Positions 1-5,276 of a stretch of 5,276 bases of DNA are shown here, piece after piece (position 1 is the first letter of the stretch; each line of letters opens with the position of its first letter). The DNA is from Candidatus Bathyarchaeota archaeon (GTDB lineage: Archaea; Thermoproteota; Bathyarchaeia; RBG-16-48-13; GCA-020345945): NCBI GenBank assembly GCA_020345945.1, contig CP070773.1:192584-197859 (forward strand), given 5' to 3'. The translations under genes were made by a program, and so were the position numbers. Under the pieces are notes generated by a model. The model was not told the DNA's origin. It made no database searches and was given only the letters and a program-made list of their open reading frames with translations.

Positions 1-1
1 C

Positions 2-520
2 AGCCTCGCCCCCATCGATTGGGCCAGCTTGAAGGGAGGACCGTGGGTACCGACCTCCCTGACAACGGTACACAGGATGCTGGCGATGGCTGACGTGAAG
101 CCAGGCGAACTTGTCTACGACCTAGGCTCTGGAGACGGTCGCATCCTCGTCGTTGCGGCACGCAACTTCAAGGCTCGGGCAGTAGGGATCGAGATCGACC
201 CCCTCCTCCATCTCCTCTCAAAGTTGTTGATCACCCTCATCGGACTGCACGGACAGGTCCAAGTGGTGCACGGAGACATCTTTACCCAAGATCTCAGCAA
301 GGCTGACGTTGTCACATGCTTCCTTCTCCCTAGCATCAATGAGAAGCTCGCAGAGAAGCTAGCTGGAGAGCTGCGTCCAGGTACACGAGTCGTTTCCAAC
401 ACTTTCATCTTTCCCGGACTACCGCTGACCCACAAGGAAGGCAGGAATATCTACGTTTACAGGATACCTAACCACGCTGCCTTATCGAAGAACCGACACT
501 CAAGTACTCCGCGTAGCTAG
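2..520 (+). CDS. SAM-dependent class I methyltransferase, FAM173-like (5' end cut by window edge)
   Basis: The frame is open from the first bases of the window, so the true start probably lies upstream; a TTG at 29 is the only in-window candidate and has no convincing ribosome binding site. The visible part is 172 residues. Residues about 13-18 (GPWVPT) match the segment preceding the Rossmann fold in the archaeal/bacterial relatives of the FAM173/ATPSCKMT lysine methyltransferases. Motif I, the SAM-binding loop, is VYDLGSGDGRI at about residues 38-48. The acidic end of strand beta-2 (GIEID) is near 62-66 and the GD after strand beta-3 near 91-92. The motif IV region (ADVVTCFLLPS) is near 101-111. 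The fold ends near YVYRI; the last 17 or so residues form a polar tail lying in the overlap with the convergent flavin reductase gene. It should transfer a methyl group from SAM, probably to a protein; the substrate cannot be read from the sequence. Stop codon TAG. Confidence 0.88.
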   Translation, partial: SLAPIDWASLKGGPWVPTSLTTVHRMLAMADVKPGELVYDLGSGDGRILVVAARNFKARAVGIEIDPLLHLLSKLLITLIGLHGQVQVVHGDIFTQDLSKADVVTCFLLPSINEKLAEKLAGELRPGTRVVSNTFIFPGLPLTHKEGRNIYVYRIPNHAALSKNRHSSTPRS

Positions 521-1019
521 CTAATATAACCGACCGCATACCGTAATCACTTAATCCATCAGGGAGCAGATTCTCTTCTACGTGGGCAACGACGACCTCT
601 CCGAAGAAAATCGTGTGTGTTCCCTGCCTTGTCGAGTGAATCACCTTACACTCGATATTTATCGGACACTCATCGATCAAAGGCGGAGCAACGATGCTTG
701 CCGGAACTGCAGTCAACCCTGTCTCAGCAAACTTATCGATGTTCTTCCCCGACCTAGTTCCGCAGAACTCGGTCTCCTCAACCAGATCCGCGGTTGGAAC
801 GTTGATAACGAACTCTCCGCTCTCCGCTATCAGATCAAGGGAGTACCGGTCGTACCTCACAGGGACCACATATATCGCCGGTTCATGGGATACCACCGTA
901 CACGCTGCGATCGTGATGATATTTGCCTTCCCCTCCTCGTCTACACACGTCACCAATACTGTTGGCTTGGGCCCCACAAGCTTACGGGTCGATGATGAGT
1001 CCTGAATCTCCTTCTTCAA
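468..1019 (-). CDS. Flavoredoxin-like FMN-binding flavin reductase family protein
   Basis: A 183-residue protein of the flavin reductase-like (split-barrel FMN) family, of typical length. Near the N-terminus the pattern PTVLVTC-DEEGKANIIT-AACTVVSHEP matches the family's first strands and FMN-phosphate region. It is followed by SGEFVINVP, by the CG-SGKNIDKF stretch, then PLIDECPINIEC and FFGEVV, all in the usual order. Relatives bind FMN and pass electrons from NAD(P)H or a donor protein to flavin or other acceptors in the cytoplasm; the partner here is unknown. I place the start at TTG 1019 because GGTGAGG lies 6 nt upstream. A longer version from a TTG at 1049 (193 residues) is possible but has no good ribosome binding site. 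The gene is convergent with the methyltransferase and overlaps it by 53 bp; the overlap encodes this protein's C-terminal tail, including the YxxLSVG end. Stop codon TAG. Confidence 0.9.
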   Translation of the reverse strand: MKKEIQDSSSTRKLVGPKPTVLVTCVDEEGKANIITIAACTVVSHEPAIYVVPVRYDRYSLDLIAESGEFVINVPTADLVEETEFCGTRSGKNIDKFAETGLTAVPASIVAPPLIDECPINIECKVIHSTRQGTHTIFFGEVVVAHVEENLLPDGLSDYGMRSVILASYAEYLSVGSSIRQRG

Positions 1020-1025
1020 TTGAAA

Positions 1026-1032
1026 CCTCACC
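1026..1032 (-). promoter_or_regulatory. Ribosome binding site of the flavin reductase gene
   Basis: GGTGAGG on the minus strand, 6 nt before TTG 1019. This match to the archaeal anti-Shine-Dalgarno decides the start in favour of the 183-residue form over the in-frame TTG at 1049. Confidence 0.6.
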
Positions 1033-1190
1033 GTCCAACGGTTCTGCAAACCGAAGCCATTAATCCATTTCGAAAGACTCTGTCCAGCCCTAGAGATGAT
1101 TGCCCGGTTATCCTCTGATCGAGTAGCGGAAAGACATTCCAGGAGGACGCAAAGGACTAAAACCTGTGAGTCCTAGGAAGTTTCAATTTC

Positions 1191-1195
1191 AGGAG
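1191..1195 (+). promoter_or_regulatory. Ribosome binding site of the glycoside hydrolase-like gene
   Basis: AGGAG followed by a 6-nt spacer and ATG at 1202. This makes the ATG the preferred start over the in-frame GTG at 1166, which has no motif at a proper distance. Confidence 0.7.
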
Positions 1196-1201
1196 TCTAG
1201 A

Positions 1202-2272
1202 ATGCTGTCTTTCCTTAACAGTCTATGGGAATGGATACTGCGAACCTTCTTTGGAAAGAGATCCGTCGAATACGGGGCAATATACCACAACGACTGGTGG
1301 AAATTCCGATCCTACGACTCGATTCATCGATCAAGATGCCAGAGGCTTGTGGAAGTCACGAACTCCGCTCAACGCAACTCACCTGTATGGTTGAGGCTGG
1401 GGGTCACATGGAGAGAGTGGCAGCAACGCTACGACTCAGACGGACTCAATGAAGCAAATGAGCTAGTAGACGACATCTTTCAGAACATATTGATACCATT
1501 CCACAAACAAGATTCTCCCGCTGGTCTCCATGTATGTTTCATACTCGGAATCAACGACACCCCCTACGGACTGAACAACGGAACCGAGTGGAATCATCAA
1601 ACCGAGGCAGACGAGTTCGCAAAAGCTGTTGCAGAACATATCAGAGACACCAGTTGGCAGAATGTCAACTACGGAGAACTTGTAACAGTCTGGAACGTAG
1701 ACAACGAGCCTACCGACCACGTCGGTAACGCCGATAACAACCAGATCGCAAACTGTCTCAACAAGTGGATGACCACGGTCAAAGATATTCTCGATAAGCC
1801 TACTTGCATAAACCTCGTAGGCGGACACGACCCTACCGAACCAAAGTACCTGAATACCTGGAGCAGTTTTATAAACGGAATAACTGACCTGACAATACGC
1901 AACGCATTCATCAATTCACTAGATATCTTGGGAATAGATCCTTACCACCATTACGAGATACAGACCGTGGATACCATAGAGACCATGAGAGATATTGGAA
2001 AAGACAGGTGGGCAGTAGTGGAGACAGAGGCGGGTTGGTACCACGACAAGCCCGACTTCATAACAGCAAGTAAGGTTAGAGAAGCACTAGACACCTTCCT
2101 GAGTAAGGATCCTCCACCCGAGTTCCTCCTGCTCTACCAACTTGTAGATACAGCAGGCGGAGAAGACGGAGGTTTCCTCACCCAACTCGCCTATCCTAAC
2201 GGAGACGATGAATGGAAGAAGGATAAGGATGAAATACTATTCAGAGACGTCCTAAAGGACAGACTCCAATAA
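1202..2272 (+). CDS. Putative clan GH-A glycoside hydrolase (TIM-barrel, GH5/GH39-like)
   Basis: A 356-residue protein starting at ATG 1202, chosen for the AGGAG 6 nt upstream. What I see is a barrel-like series of hydrophobic strands each ending in polar catalytic motifs. VWLRLGVTW (about 62-70) resembles the early strand that carries a conserved Arg in clan GH-A. VTVWNVDNEP (about 161-170) carries Asn168-Glu169, the position of the acid/base after strand 4. LDILGIDPYHHY (about 240-251) fits strand 6. WAVVETEAGW (about 270-279) fits strand 7, with Glu276 the likely nucleophile. FLLLYQLVD (about 308-316) fits strand 8. A retaining beta-glycosidase activity follows from clan GH-A knowledge, but family and substrate are inference. 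The N-terminus is a short Trp/Phe-rich, possibly amphipathic segment (about residues 1-18) with no clear signal-peptide cleavage site, so location is uncertain. It stands alone, with no transporter or other carbohydrate gene nearby. Stop codon TAA. Confidence 0.68.
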   Translation: MLSFLNSLWEWILRTFFGKRSVEYGAIYHNDWWKFRSYDSIHRSRCQRLVEVTNSAQRNSPVWLRLGVTWREWQQRYDSDGLNEANELVDDIFQNILIPFHKQDSPAGLHVCFILGINDTPYGLNNGTEWNHQTEADEFAKAVAEHIRDTSWQNVNYGELVTVWNVDNEPTDHVGNADNNQIANCLNKWMTTVKDILDKPTCINLVGGHDPTEPKYLNTWSSFINGITDLTIRNAFINSLDILGIDPYHHYEIQTVDTIETMRDIGKDRWAVVETEAGWYHDKPDFITASKVREALDTFLSKDPPPEFLLLYQLVDTAGGEDGGFLTQLAYPNGDDEWKKDKDEILFRDVLKDRLQ

Positions 2273-2298
2273 GAAATACAAACCCAGCTACTTTGACC

Positions 2299-2321
2299 TT
2301 ATTCTCTTTCTTCACACATTT
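2299..2321 (+). terminator. Pyrimidine-rich tract after the hydrolase-like gene
   Basis: About 27 nt past the TAA at 2272 the plus strand runs through a T/C-rich tract (TTATTCTCTTTCTTC and on). Archaeal RNA polymerase often terminates at such tracts without a hairpin. It lies between two convergent genes, where a terminator is expected. A T-rich stretch on the opposite strand at about 2269-2283 could serve the convergent oxidoreductase gene. Assigned by composition only. Confidence 0.25.
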
Positions 2322-2334
2322 CATGTTCTATATC

Positions 2335-3000
2335 CTATTCGAGGTAAGGCTCATCCAGATTACCCGTGTTGGAGTAACCTCTGCTCTCCCAGTACCCCCG
2401 GTAATTAGGATCGTCGGAGATCTCGATCATCGTTATCCACTTGCACCATTTGTACCCCCACTTATCCTCAGCGACAAGCTGAAAAGGGAACCCCCTCTCA
2501 GCAGGCAACGTGACGTTATTCATCTTGTAGGCCATGATGATCTCCCTATCCATAATGTAGGCCAGAGGGAGAGAAGTCGTATAGCCATCGTAGGCATGAA
2601 AGATGACTGTATTCGCAGTGGGCAGATGTCTTGCCTCAGAGATCAAATCCATAACCAGCACTCCCTGCCAGAGAATCGTCGCAGACCATCCTTCTACACA
2701 GTTAAGAGTTACCAACTTCTCATAGTTCTGACGACCAATAACCTCATCGTAGGTATACTCCCTCGGATTCAGAACAAGACCTGAGATCTTGAGAGTATAC
2801 GTATTGATGTCGATCTGCTGTGGGCCTTTGATCGAGTTCTCCCTGAAGTCGGAGGCAACCGAAGACAGCTGCACCCCCCGATACTCCCTTACTTCCACAC
2901 CGGACAGCCTTATTGGCATTATTCTCATAGACCAGAATTGACTTGTAACAACTGCTACCACGAGCAAAACAAGAAAAATCTCATACCGCTTGATCTTCAT
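2335..3000 (-). CDS. Sulfite oxidase-like molybdopterin-dependent oxidoreductase, membrane-anchored
   Basis: A 221-residue protein with one N-terminal hydrophobic segment (about residues 8-23) followed by a single oxidoreductase molybdopterin-binding domain. The core reads YTLKISGLVLNP (about 68-79), then TLNCVEGW (about 98-105) with Cys101 as the expected molybdenum ligand. HAYDGYTTSLPL (about 135-146), ERGFPFQL, and GYKWCKWI (about 182-189) follow, ending in the typical RGYWESRGYS. The short length without a dimerisation domain resembles the MsrP/YedY type rather than full sulfite oxidase; the natural substrate is not evident. The ATG at 3000 (or one at 3009, adding three residues) is preferred over the in-frame GTG at 3066, because the TATA element at about 3069-3080 puts the transcript start near 3045-3050, inside the longer reading. 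The N-terminus has KR, not the twin arginine usual for exported molybdoenzymes. No MsrQ-like haem partner is nearby. Stop codon TAG. Confidence 0.9.
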   Translation of the reverse strand: MKIKRYEIFLVLLVVAVVTSQFWSMRIMPIRLSGVEVREYRGVQLSSVASDFRENSIKGPQQIDINTYTLKISGLVLNPREYTYDEVIGRQNYEKLVTLNCVEGWSATILWQGVLVMDLISEARHLPTANTVIFHAYDGYTTSLPLAYIMDREIIMAYKMNNVTLPAERGFPFQLVAEDKWGYKWCKWITMIEISDDPNYRGYWESRGYSNTGNLDEPYLE

Positions 3001-3065
3001 TTGAAACATCCACAACCTATTCAGACAGCAAACAGGAAATTTCAAGCCTAACAGACCACAGAACA

Positions 3066-3082
3066 CCCTATATACATATTCC
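3066..3082. promoter_or_regulatory. Candidate bidirectional TATA element
   Basis: The run CCCTATATACATATTCC is TATA-like on both strands (AATATGTATATA when read on the minus strand). About 25 nt leftward lies the expected start of the oxidoreductase transcript (near 3045-3050), giving a leader of about 45 nt. About 25 nt rightward lies a start near 3097-3100, some 10 nt before the ATG of the Cys-rich small ORF. The spacing fits archaeal promoters in both directions; TFB recognition elements cannot be assigned with confidence. Confidence 0.5.
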
Positions 3083-3108
3083 CGTCATCCCTCAAGCATG
3101 TGAGAAGC

Positions 3109-3231
3109 ATGGACTGCAGCCGTCTACCTAAAGAATGCAATCCTGAACAACCAGTACATCCATGCGGTTCAACAGAATTCTGCCCTGAAGATCCTGAGAA
3201 ATGCATATACTTCAAAGGAGGACTGAGATAA
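3109..3231 (+). CDS. Cys-rich microprotein, 40 residues, function unknown
   Basis: An ATG-to-TAA frame encoding 40 residues with five cysteines (positions 3, 10, 19, 25, 32), five prolines in the middle part, many Glu/Asp/Lys, and the ending CIYFKGGLR. Cys spacing is C-x6-C-x8-C-x5-C-x6-C. GTGAG ends 4 nt before the ATG, and a TATA-like element at about 3069-3076 places a transcript start some 10 nt upstream. I do not recognise the family. The cysteines suggest metal binding or disulphides, which is inference. It is divergent from the molybdopterin oxidoreductase and seems to share its promoter region, so the two may be expressed together. The competing reading is an overlapping minus-strand frame (3048-3278), which I consider less likely because it lacks a start signal and runs across the TATA element. 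Confidence 0.5.
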   Translation: MDCSRLPKECNPEQPVHPCGSTEFCPEDPEKCIYFKGGLR

Positions 3232-3297
3232 CCCCACTGAAAAGCACCACAAGAACCAAGACTCGACTGAAGAACCATTCAACCTAGACCATGCCGT

Positions 3298-3317
3298 ACG
3301 AAAATGTTGAGATCAAC
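3298..3317 (-). terminator. Weak terminator-like site downstream of the MtmB-family gene
   Basis: On the minus strand a short inverted repeat (GTTGATCTCAAC) is followed by ATTTT, about 70 nt past the TAG of the MtmB-family gene. The stem is only 4-5 bp, so this rests mostly on position and the T run. The rest of 3232-3386 holds no gene that I can support. Confidence 0.2.
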
Positions 3318-3386
3318 TATTGAGATGATACTCTAGGCCGCAACAAGGACATCTAATCCTTGCAGTCCCATTTCTTCTTGAGTGCC

Positions 3387-4763
3387 CTAGAGTTCGATTC
3401 CTAGGTCCCGCAGATCCTCTTTAACTCGCTCATATAAGGCAAGATACTCAGGCAAGGGAGTCATCGTCTCCACATTGTAACACTCTCTCAGCGTCTTGCC
3501 TGGAGGAGGATGCTTCACTTGTCCCGAATACTTCTTGTAGACCTCTCTAGACAACTCGTCTGCCTCCTCTCTCGCATACTTGGTAGCTGCCACACCACAC
3601 TCATACGCCCACTTGACCTCCAGCGGGGTACCCATATTCAACCGGAGTGGCTTGTAAGGTCGGGTTCCCAAGATCATGGAGCCACATGGTACAAGGGCTA
3701 GACTCCTGTGCATCGCCTCATAGAGAGCCATCTCAGTCCCAACATTACCAATAAGGCTGCCCATGACACCCCCTGCAATAAGATGAGCGTTCCGATTCAA
3801 TGCCTGCAACGCGACTGTCACGACCCATAGACACATAGGATCATTCCGAATACTCTCCTCCAAGGCAACAACCATAGGACCACAATGTATCTTCGTCCGA
3901 TAAACCAGGGTACCATAGAGAGAGTTAGCGGTCAGGACGACAGCGGCTCCTTCAGGACCACCAGCGAACCCTCCCAGAGTCGCACTTGGCTGGCTGAGAA
4001 CCGCACATCCATGATCCAGAACGGCGGCGACGACACCTAAAAGCCCTGCTTCGATCTTGAGCTCTGGGAGAGGGGTGATCAAGATTCCGTCCGTCTCTGT
4101 AACCCCCATCTTATGGTCAAGAGAAGCGATCATAGTTGCAGGATTCGTGGAGATGGGATAGTACCCTACAAAGAGCCCGGGGCGACCTGCTCTCCTCGCA
4201 CCTTCCTTAGCCCAGCAGACCTCATACTTCGAGGCATGCACTTCATGAGCAAGAGTTCTAATCCTTCGCCCCTCAATCCCTAGAAGGTTGGGGCATAGGA
4301 ATCCGTCGACGAACGGCATCTCCGCCACAGCCTCGGCGAACCTCACGTAGAGCTCGCCTTCCTCGAAGGGAGCCATACCACGACCAAACATGTTCGGCGG
4401 TCGCTTATCCTCTATCTCTCGGTGAATCACATTCCGAGCGTCTTTACCCGATCCTATAGTCAACTCGGACGGCGCCGCTTTCAAGGCTTCCTTGATCTCG
4501 GACTCGCTGAACTCTATGACCCGGTTCGTCCCAAGACAGTACCCACCAATACTTGTGAGAAGATTTAATCCTGCCTCAAATACAGTATCCGCCAGAGTAT
4601 CGTCGCTGGGGACGAAGGTCTTCCCATCGAACTCTATCCCATACTCTTTCACGAGCTCCTGGGTCTTGTGGAAGACTTGGAAGTCCCACTCCCGCTCACT
4701 CATCCTCGATCCGGTAAGAGCCCTATCGACAACTTCCCAGAAATCAACCAAGACATATGCCAC
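3387..4763 (-). CDS. MtmB-family corrinoid methyltransferase homologue lacking pyrrolysine
   Basis: At 458 residues it is the same length as monomethylamine methyltransferase MtmB of Methanosarcina and aligns with it end to end (compared from memory). Shared landmarks are DRA near 13-15, EYGIEF near 40-45, AGRPG at 192-196, TxTD at 222-225 with ELKI at 234-237, GGFAGG at 264-269, TEM at 343-345, and the C-terminal PGKT-ECY-V-T-TP-EY with DLG just before the stop. MtmB moves the methyl group of monomethylamine to the cobalt of corrinoid protein MtmC, using pyrrolysine 202. Here the aligned residue is Gly200 (Tyr201 if the single gap is moved) and no in-frame TAG exists. MtmB Glu229, Glu259 and Gln333 align with Leu228, Gln258 and Met334. 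A methyl donor other than monomethylamine is likely. The start is GTG 4763; TTG 4751, with GGTGG 8 nt upstream, is an alternative. No corrinoid protein or MtbA-like gene is in the window. Stop codon TAG. Confidence 0.88.
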   Translation of the reverse strand: MAYVLVDFWEVVDRALTGSRMSEREWDFQVFHKTQELVKEYGIEFDGKTFVPSDDTLADTVFEAGLNLLTSIGGYCLGTNRVIEFSESEIKEALKAAPSELTIGSGKDARNVIHREIEDKRPPNMFGRGMAPFEEGELYVRFAEAVAEMPFVDGFLCPNLLGIEGRRIRTLAHEVHASKYEVCWAKEGARRAGRPGLFVGYYPISTNPATMIASLDHKMGVTETDGILITPLPELKIEAGLLGVVAAVLDHGCAVLSQPSATLGGFAGGPEGAAVVLTANSLYGTLVYRTKIHCGPMVVALEESIRNDPMCLWVVTVALQALNRNAHLIAGGVMGSLIGNVGTEMALYEAMHRSLALVPCGSMILGTRPYKPLRLNMGTPLEVKWAYECGVAATKYAREEADELSREVYKKYSGQVKHPPPGKTLRECYNVETMTPLPEYLALYERVKEDLRDLGIEL

Positions 4764-5015
4764 CAGCTATCTGGTTACAAAGCGTATATCGCCGACTACC
4801 AATATCATATGTACACCTATTTCTTGTATTGGATCAGAACGACCGATACCAGGACGCTACCATCTCTCCACCCAAGCCCCTCTTATCTTCAATAGGGGTA
4901 CAAGCCTGGCAGTCACCAGATACAAAATAGATTTGAACGCCCCAAACAATTATCATATTCAAGGAAGACTCTTACCTTACAACCATAATGATTAGAGGAG
5001 ATTGGGAGAAGATAG
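4764..5015. other. Divergent intergenic region between MtmB-family and membrane protein genes
   Basis: 252 bp without a supportable gene. On the minus strand GCGATATACGC (about 4781-4791) is a TATA candidate that would start transcription close to GTG 4763, giving a nearly leaderless message. TGTACATATGATATT (about 4800-4814) is a second candidate giving a leader of about 20 nt. On the plus strand ATTATCATATT (about 4949-4959) could drive the membrane protein gene with a leader of some 30-35 nt. Short open frames on both strands lack start signals. No tRNA or clear structured RNA is seen. Confidence 0.4.
5004..5008 (+). promoter_or_regulatory. Ribosome binding site of the membrane protein gene
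   Basis: GGGAG with a 7-nt spacer before ATG 5016. A second purine-rich motif, GAGGAG at 4995-5000, is too far from the ATG to be the main site. Confidence 0.55.
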
Positions 5016-5276
5016 ATGCCTAGCCAACGTCAGCGAAGTATACCCAAGCTGGACGCCGATGTTCCAGAGGTCTTCTCGCTACTCCTTATCCTATTCTCCG
5101 TCTGGCTCTTGACCCAAGAGCTCTACCCCGAACTTATCCTAGGGCAGACCGTCTTCCTAGGAAGAGTCTTGGGAATCCTATTGATGACGACCTCCACTAT
5201 TGGGTACTTGAAGTATCTGAAGGGGAAGACGAAGTCAAAGTCTTGGATTCTCACATTCTTCACCTTGATCTCTCGA
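5016..5276 (+). CDS. Membrane protein of unknown function (3' end beyond window)
   Basis: A frame open from ATG 5016 to the last base of the window, giving 87 residues with no stop. GGGAG 7 nt upstream supports the start. The N-terminus is short and basic (MPSQRQR). Hydrophobic segments follow at about residues 19-34 (VFSLLLILFSVWLL) and 47-64 (FLGRVLGILLMTTSTIGY), then a Lys-rich loop (about 66-76, KYLKGKTKSKS) and the start of a third hydrophobic stretch (WILTFFTLIS). By the positive-inside rule the Lys-rich loop should be cytoplasmic. I do not recognise the family. It is transcribed away from the MtmB-family gene, so nothing ties the two together except proximity. Confidence 0.72.
   Translation, partial: MPSQRQRSIPKLDADVPEVFSLLLILFSVWLLTQELYPELILGQTVFLGRVLGILLMTTSTIGYLKYLKGKTKSKSWILTFFTLISR

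Larger units (their letters stand above)
1020..1201. other. Divergent intergenic region between flavin reductase and glycoside hydrolase-like genes
   Basis: This 182-bp stretch must hold both promoters. No strong TATA box is visible. Weak candidates are CGAAATGGATTAA on the minus strand (about 1060-1072), which would start the flavin reductase transcript near 1040, and GCAAAGGACTAAAA on the plus strand (about 1149-1162), which would start the hydrolase transcript near 1185. The second fits the ATG at 1202 and not the GTG at 1166. An AGGAGG at 1141-1146 has no start codon at a usable distance. No convincing small gene is present. Confidence 0.4.

Noticed and set aside
582..1005. Plus-strand frames of 137 and 103 codons
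   Set aside because: Antisense shadows of the flavin reductase gene, with no recognisable motifs or start signals.
1096..1176. Plus-strand 26-codon frame starting ATGATTGCC
   Set aside because: No Shine-Dalgarno motif and an Arg/Ser-rich composition typical of noncoding frames.
2293..2784. Plus-strand frame of 163 codons
   Set aside because: Shadow of the molybdopterin oxidoreductase gene on the opposite strand.
3048..3278. Minus-strand frame of 76 codons with a GCTGC motif
   Set aside because: No ribosome binding site, runs across the TATA element, and is opposite the better supported 40-residue plus-strand frame.
3387..3405. GTTCGATTCC resembling a tRNA T-arm
   Set aside because: It encodes the conserved C-terminal end of the MtmB-family protein on the other strand, and no acceptor stem or anticodon arm surrounds it.
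3313..3420. Minus-strand frame containing CPCCG, like half a zinc ribbon
   Set aside because: No ATG, GTG or TTG start in the frame after the preceding stop, and it overlaps the end of the MtmB-family gene. Chance is more likely.
4931..4960. Minus-strand GTTCAAATC as a possible tRNA T-loop
   Set aside because: The flanking bases do not form a T-stem and no other tRNA arms are present.
4492..4995. Plus-strand frame of 167 codons
   Set aside because: Mostly antisense to the 5' half of the MtmB-family gene; low-complexity Ser/Thr/Pro composition and no ribosome binding site.
5152..5165. 14-bp perfect palindrome TCTTCCTAGGAAGA
   Set aside because: Lies inside the membrane protein frame; one palindrome of this size is not surprising in about 5 kb.

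Overview
The window looks archaeal. Start codons include TTG and GTG as well as ATG, Shine-Dalgarno motifs (GGTGAGG, AGGAG, GGGAG) sit about 6-7 nt before several starts, and AT-rich TATA-like elements sit at archaeal distances upstream. One gene is a close full-length relative of MtmB, the monomethylamine:corrinoid methyltransferase known from methylotrophic methanogens. The lineage cannot be fixed from the sequence; an uncultivated archaeon is my best guess.

Layout from left to right. (1) 2-520 (+): the 3' part of a class I SAM-dependent methyltransferase, cut by the window edge. (2) 468-1019 (-): a flavoredoxin-like FMN flavin reductase, convergent with gene 1 and overlapping its end by 53 bp. 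(3) 1202-2272 (+): a TIM-barrel protein with the two catalytic-Glu motifs of glycoside hydrolase clan GH-A. (4) 2335-3000 (-): a membrane-anchored sulfite-oxidase-type molybdopterin protein. (5) 3109-3231 (+): a probable 40-residue Cys-rich microprotein, divergent from gene 4 and sharing a TATA element with it. (6) 3387-4763 (-): a 458-residue MtmB-family protein with no in-frame amber codon. (7) 5016 to the window end (+): the N-terminal part of an unrecognised membrane protein. There are no rRNA or tRNA genes, CRISPR arrays or mobile elements that I can see. Genes alternate strand, so nearly every gene is its own transcription unit and no operon is visible.

The main point of interest is the MtmB homologue. 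It aligns end to end with Methanosarcina MtmB (recalled from memory), down to the same C-terminal motif. At the pyrrolysine position it has an ordinary residue (Gly200, or Tyr201 if a one-residue gap is shifted). The other residues around the pyrrolysine pocket (Glu229, Glu259 and Gln333 of MtmB) are also replaced, by Leu, Gln and Met. Four of the six complete genes here end in TAG, which argues against pyrrolysine decoding in this organism. The protein is therefore probably a non-pyrrolysine methyltransferase acting on a different methylated compound. No corrinoid protein or second methyltransferase lies in the window, so its partners must be elsewhere.
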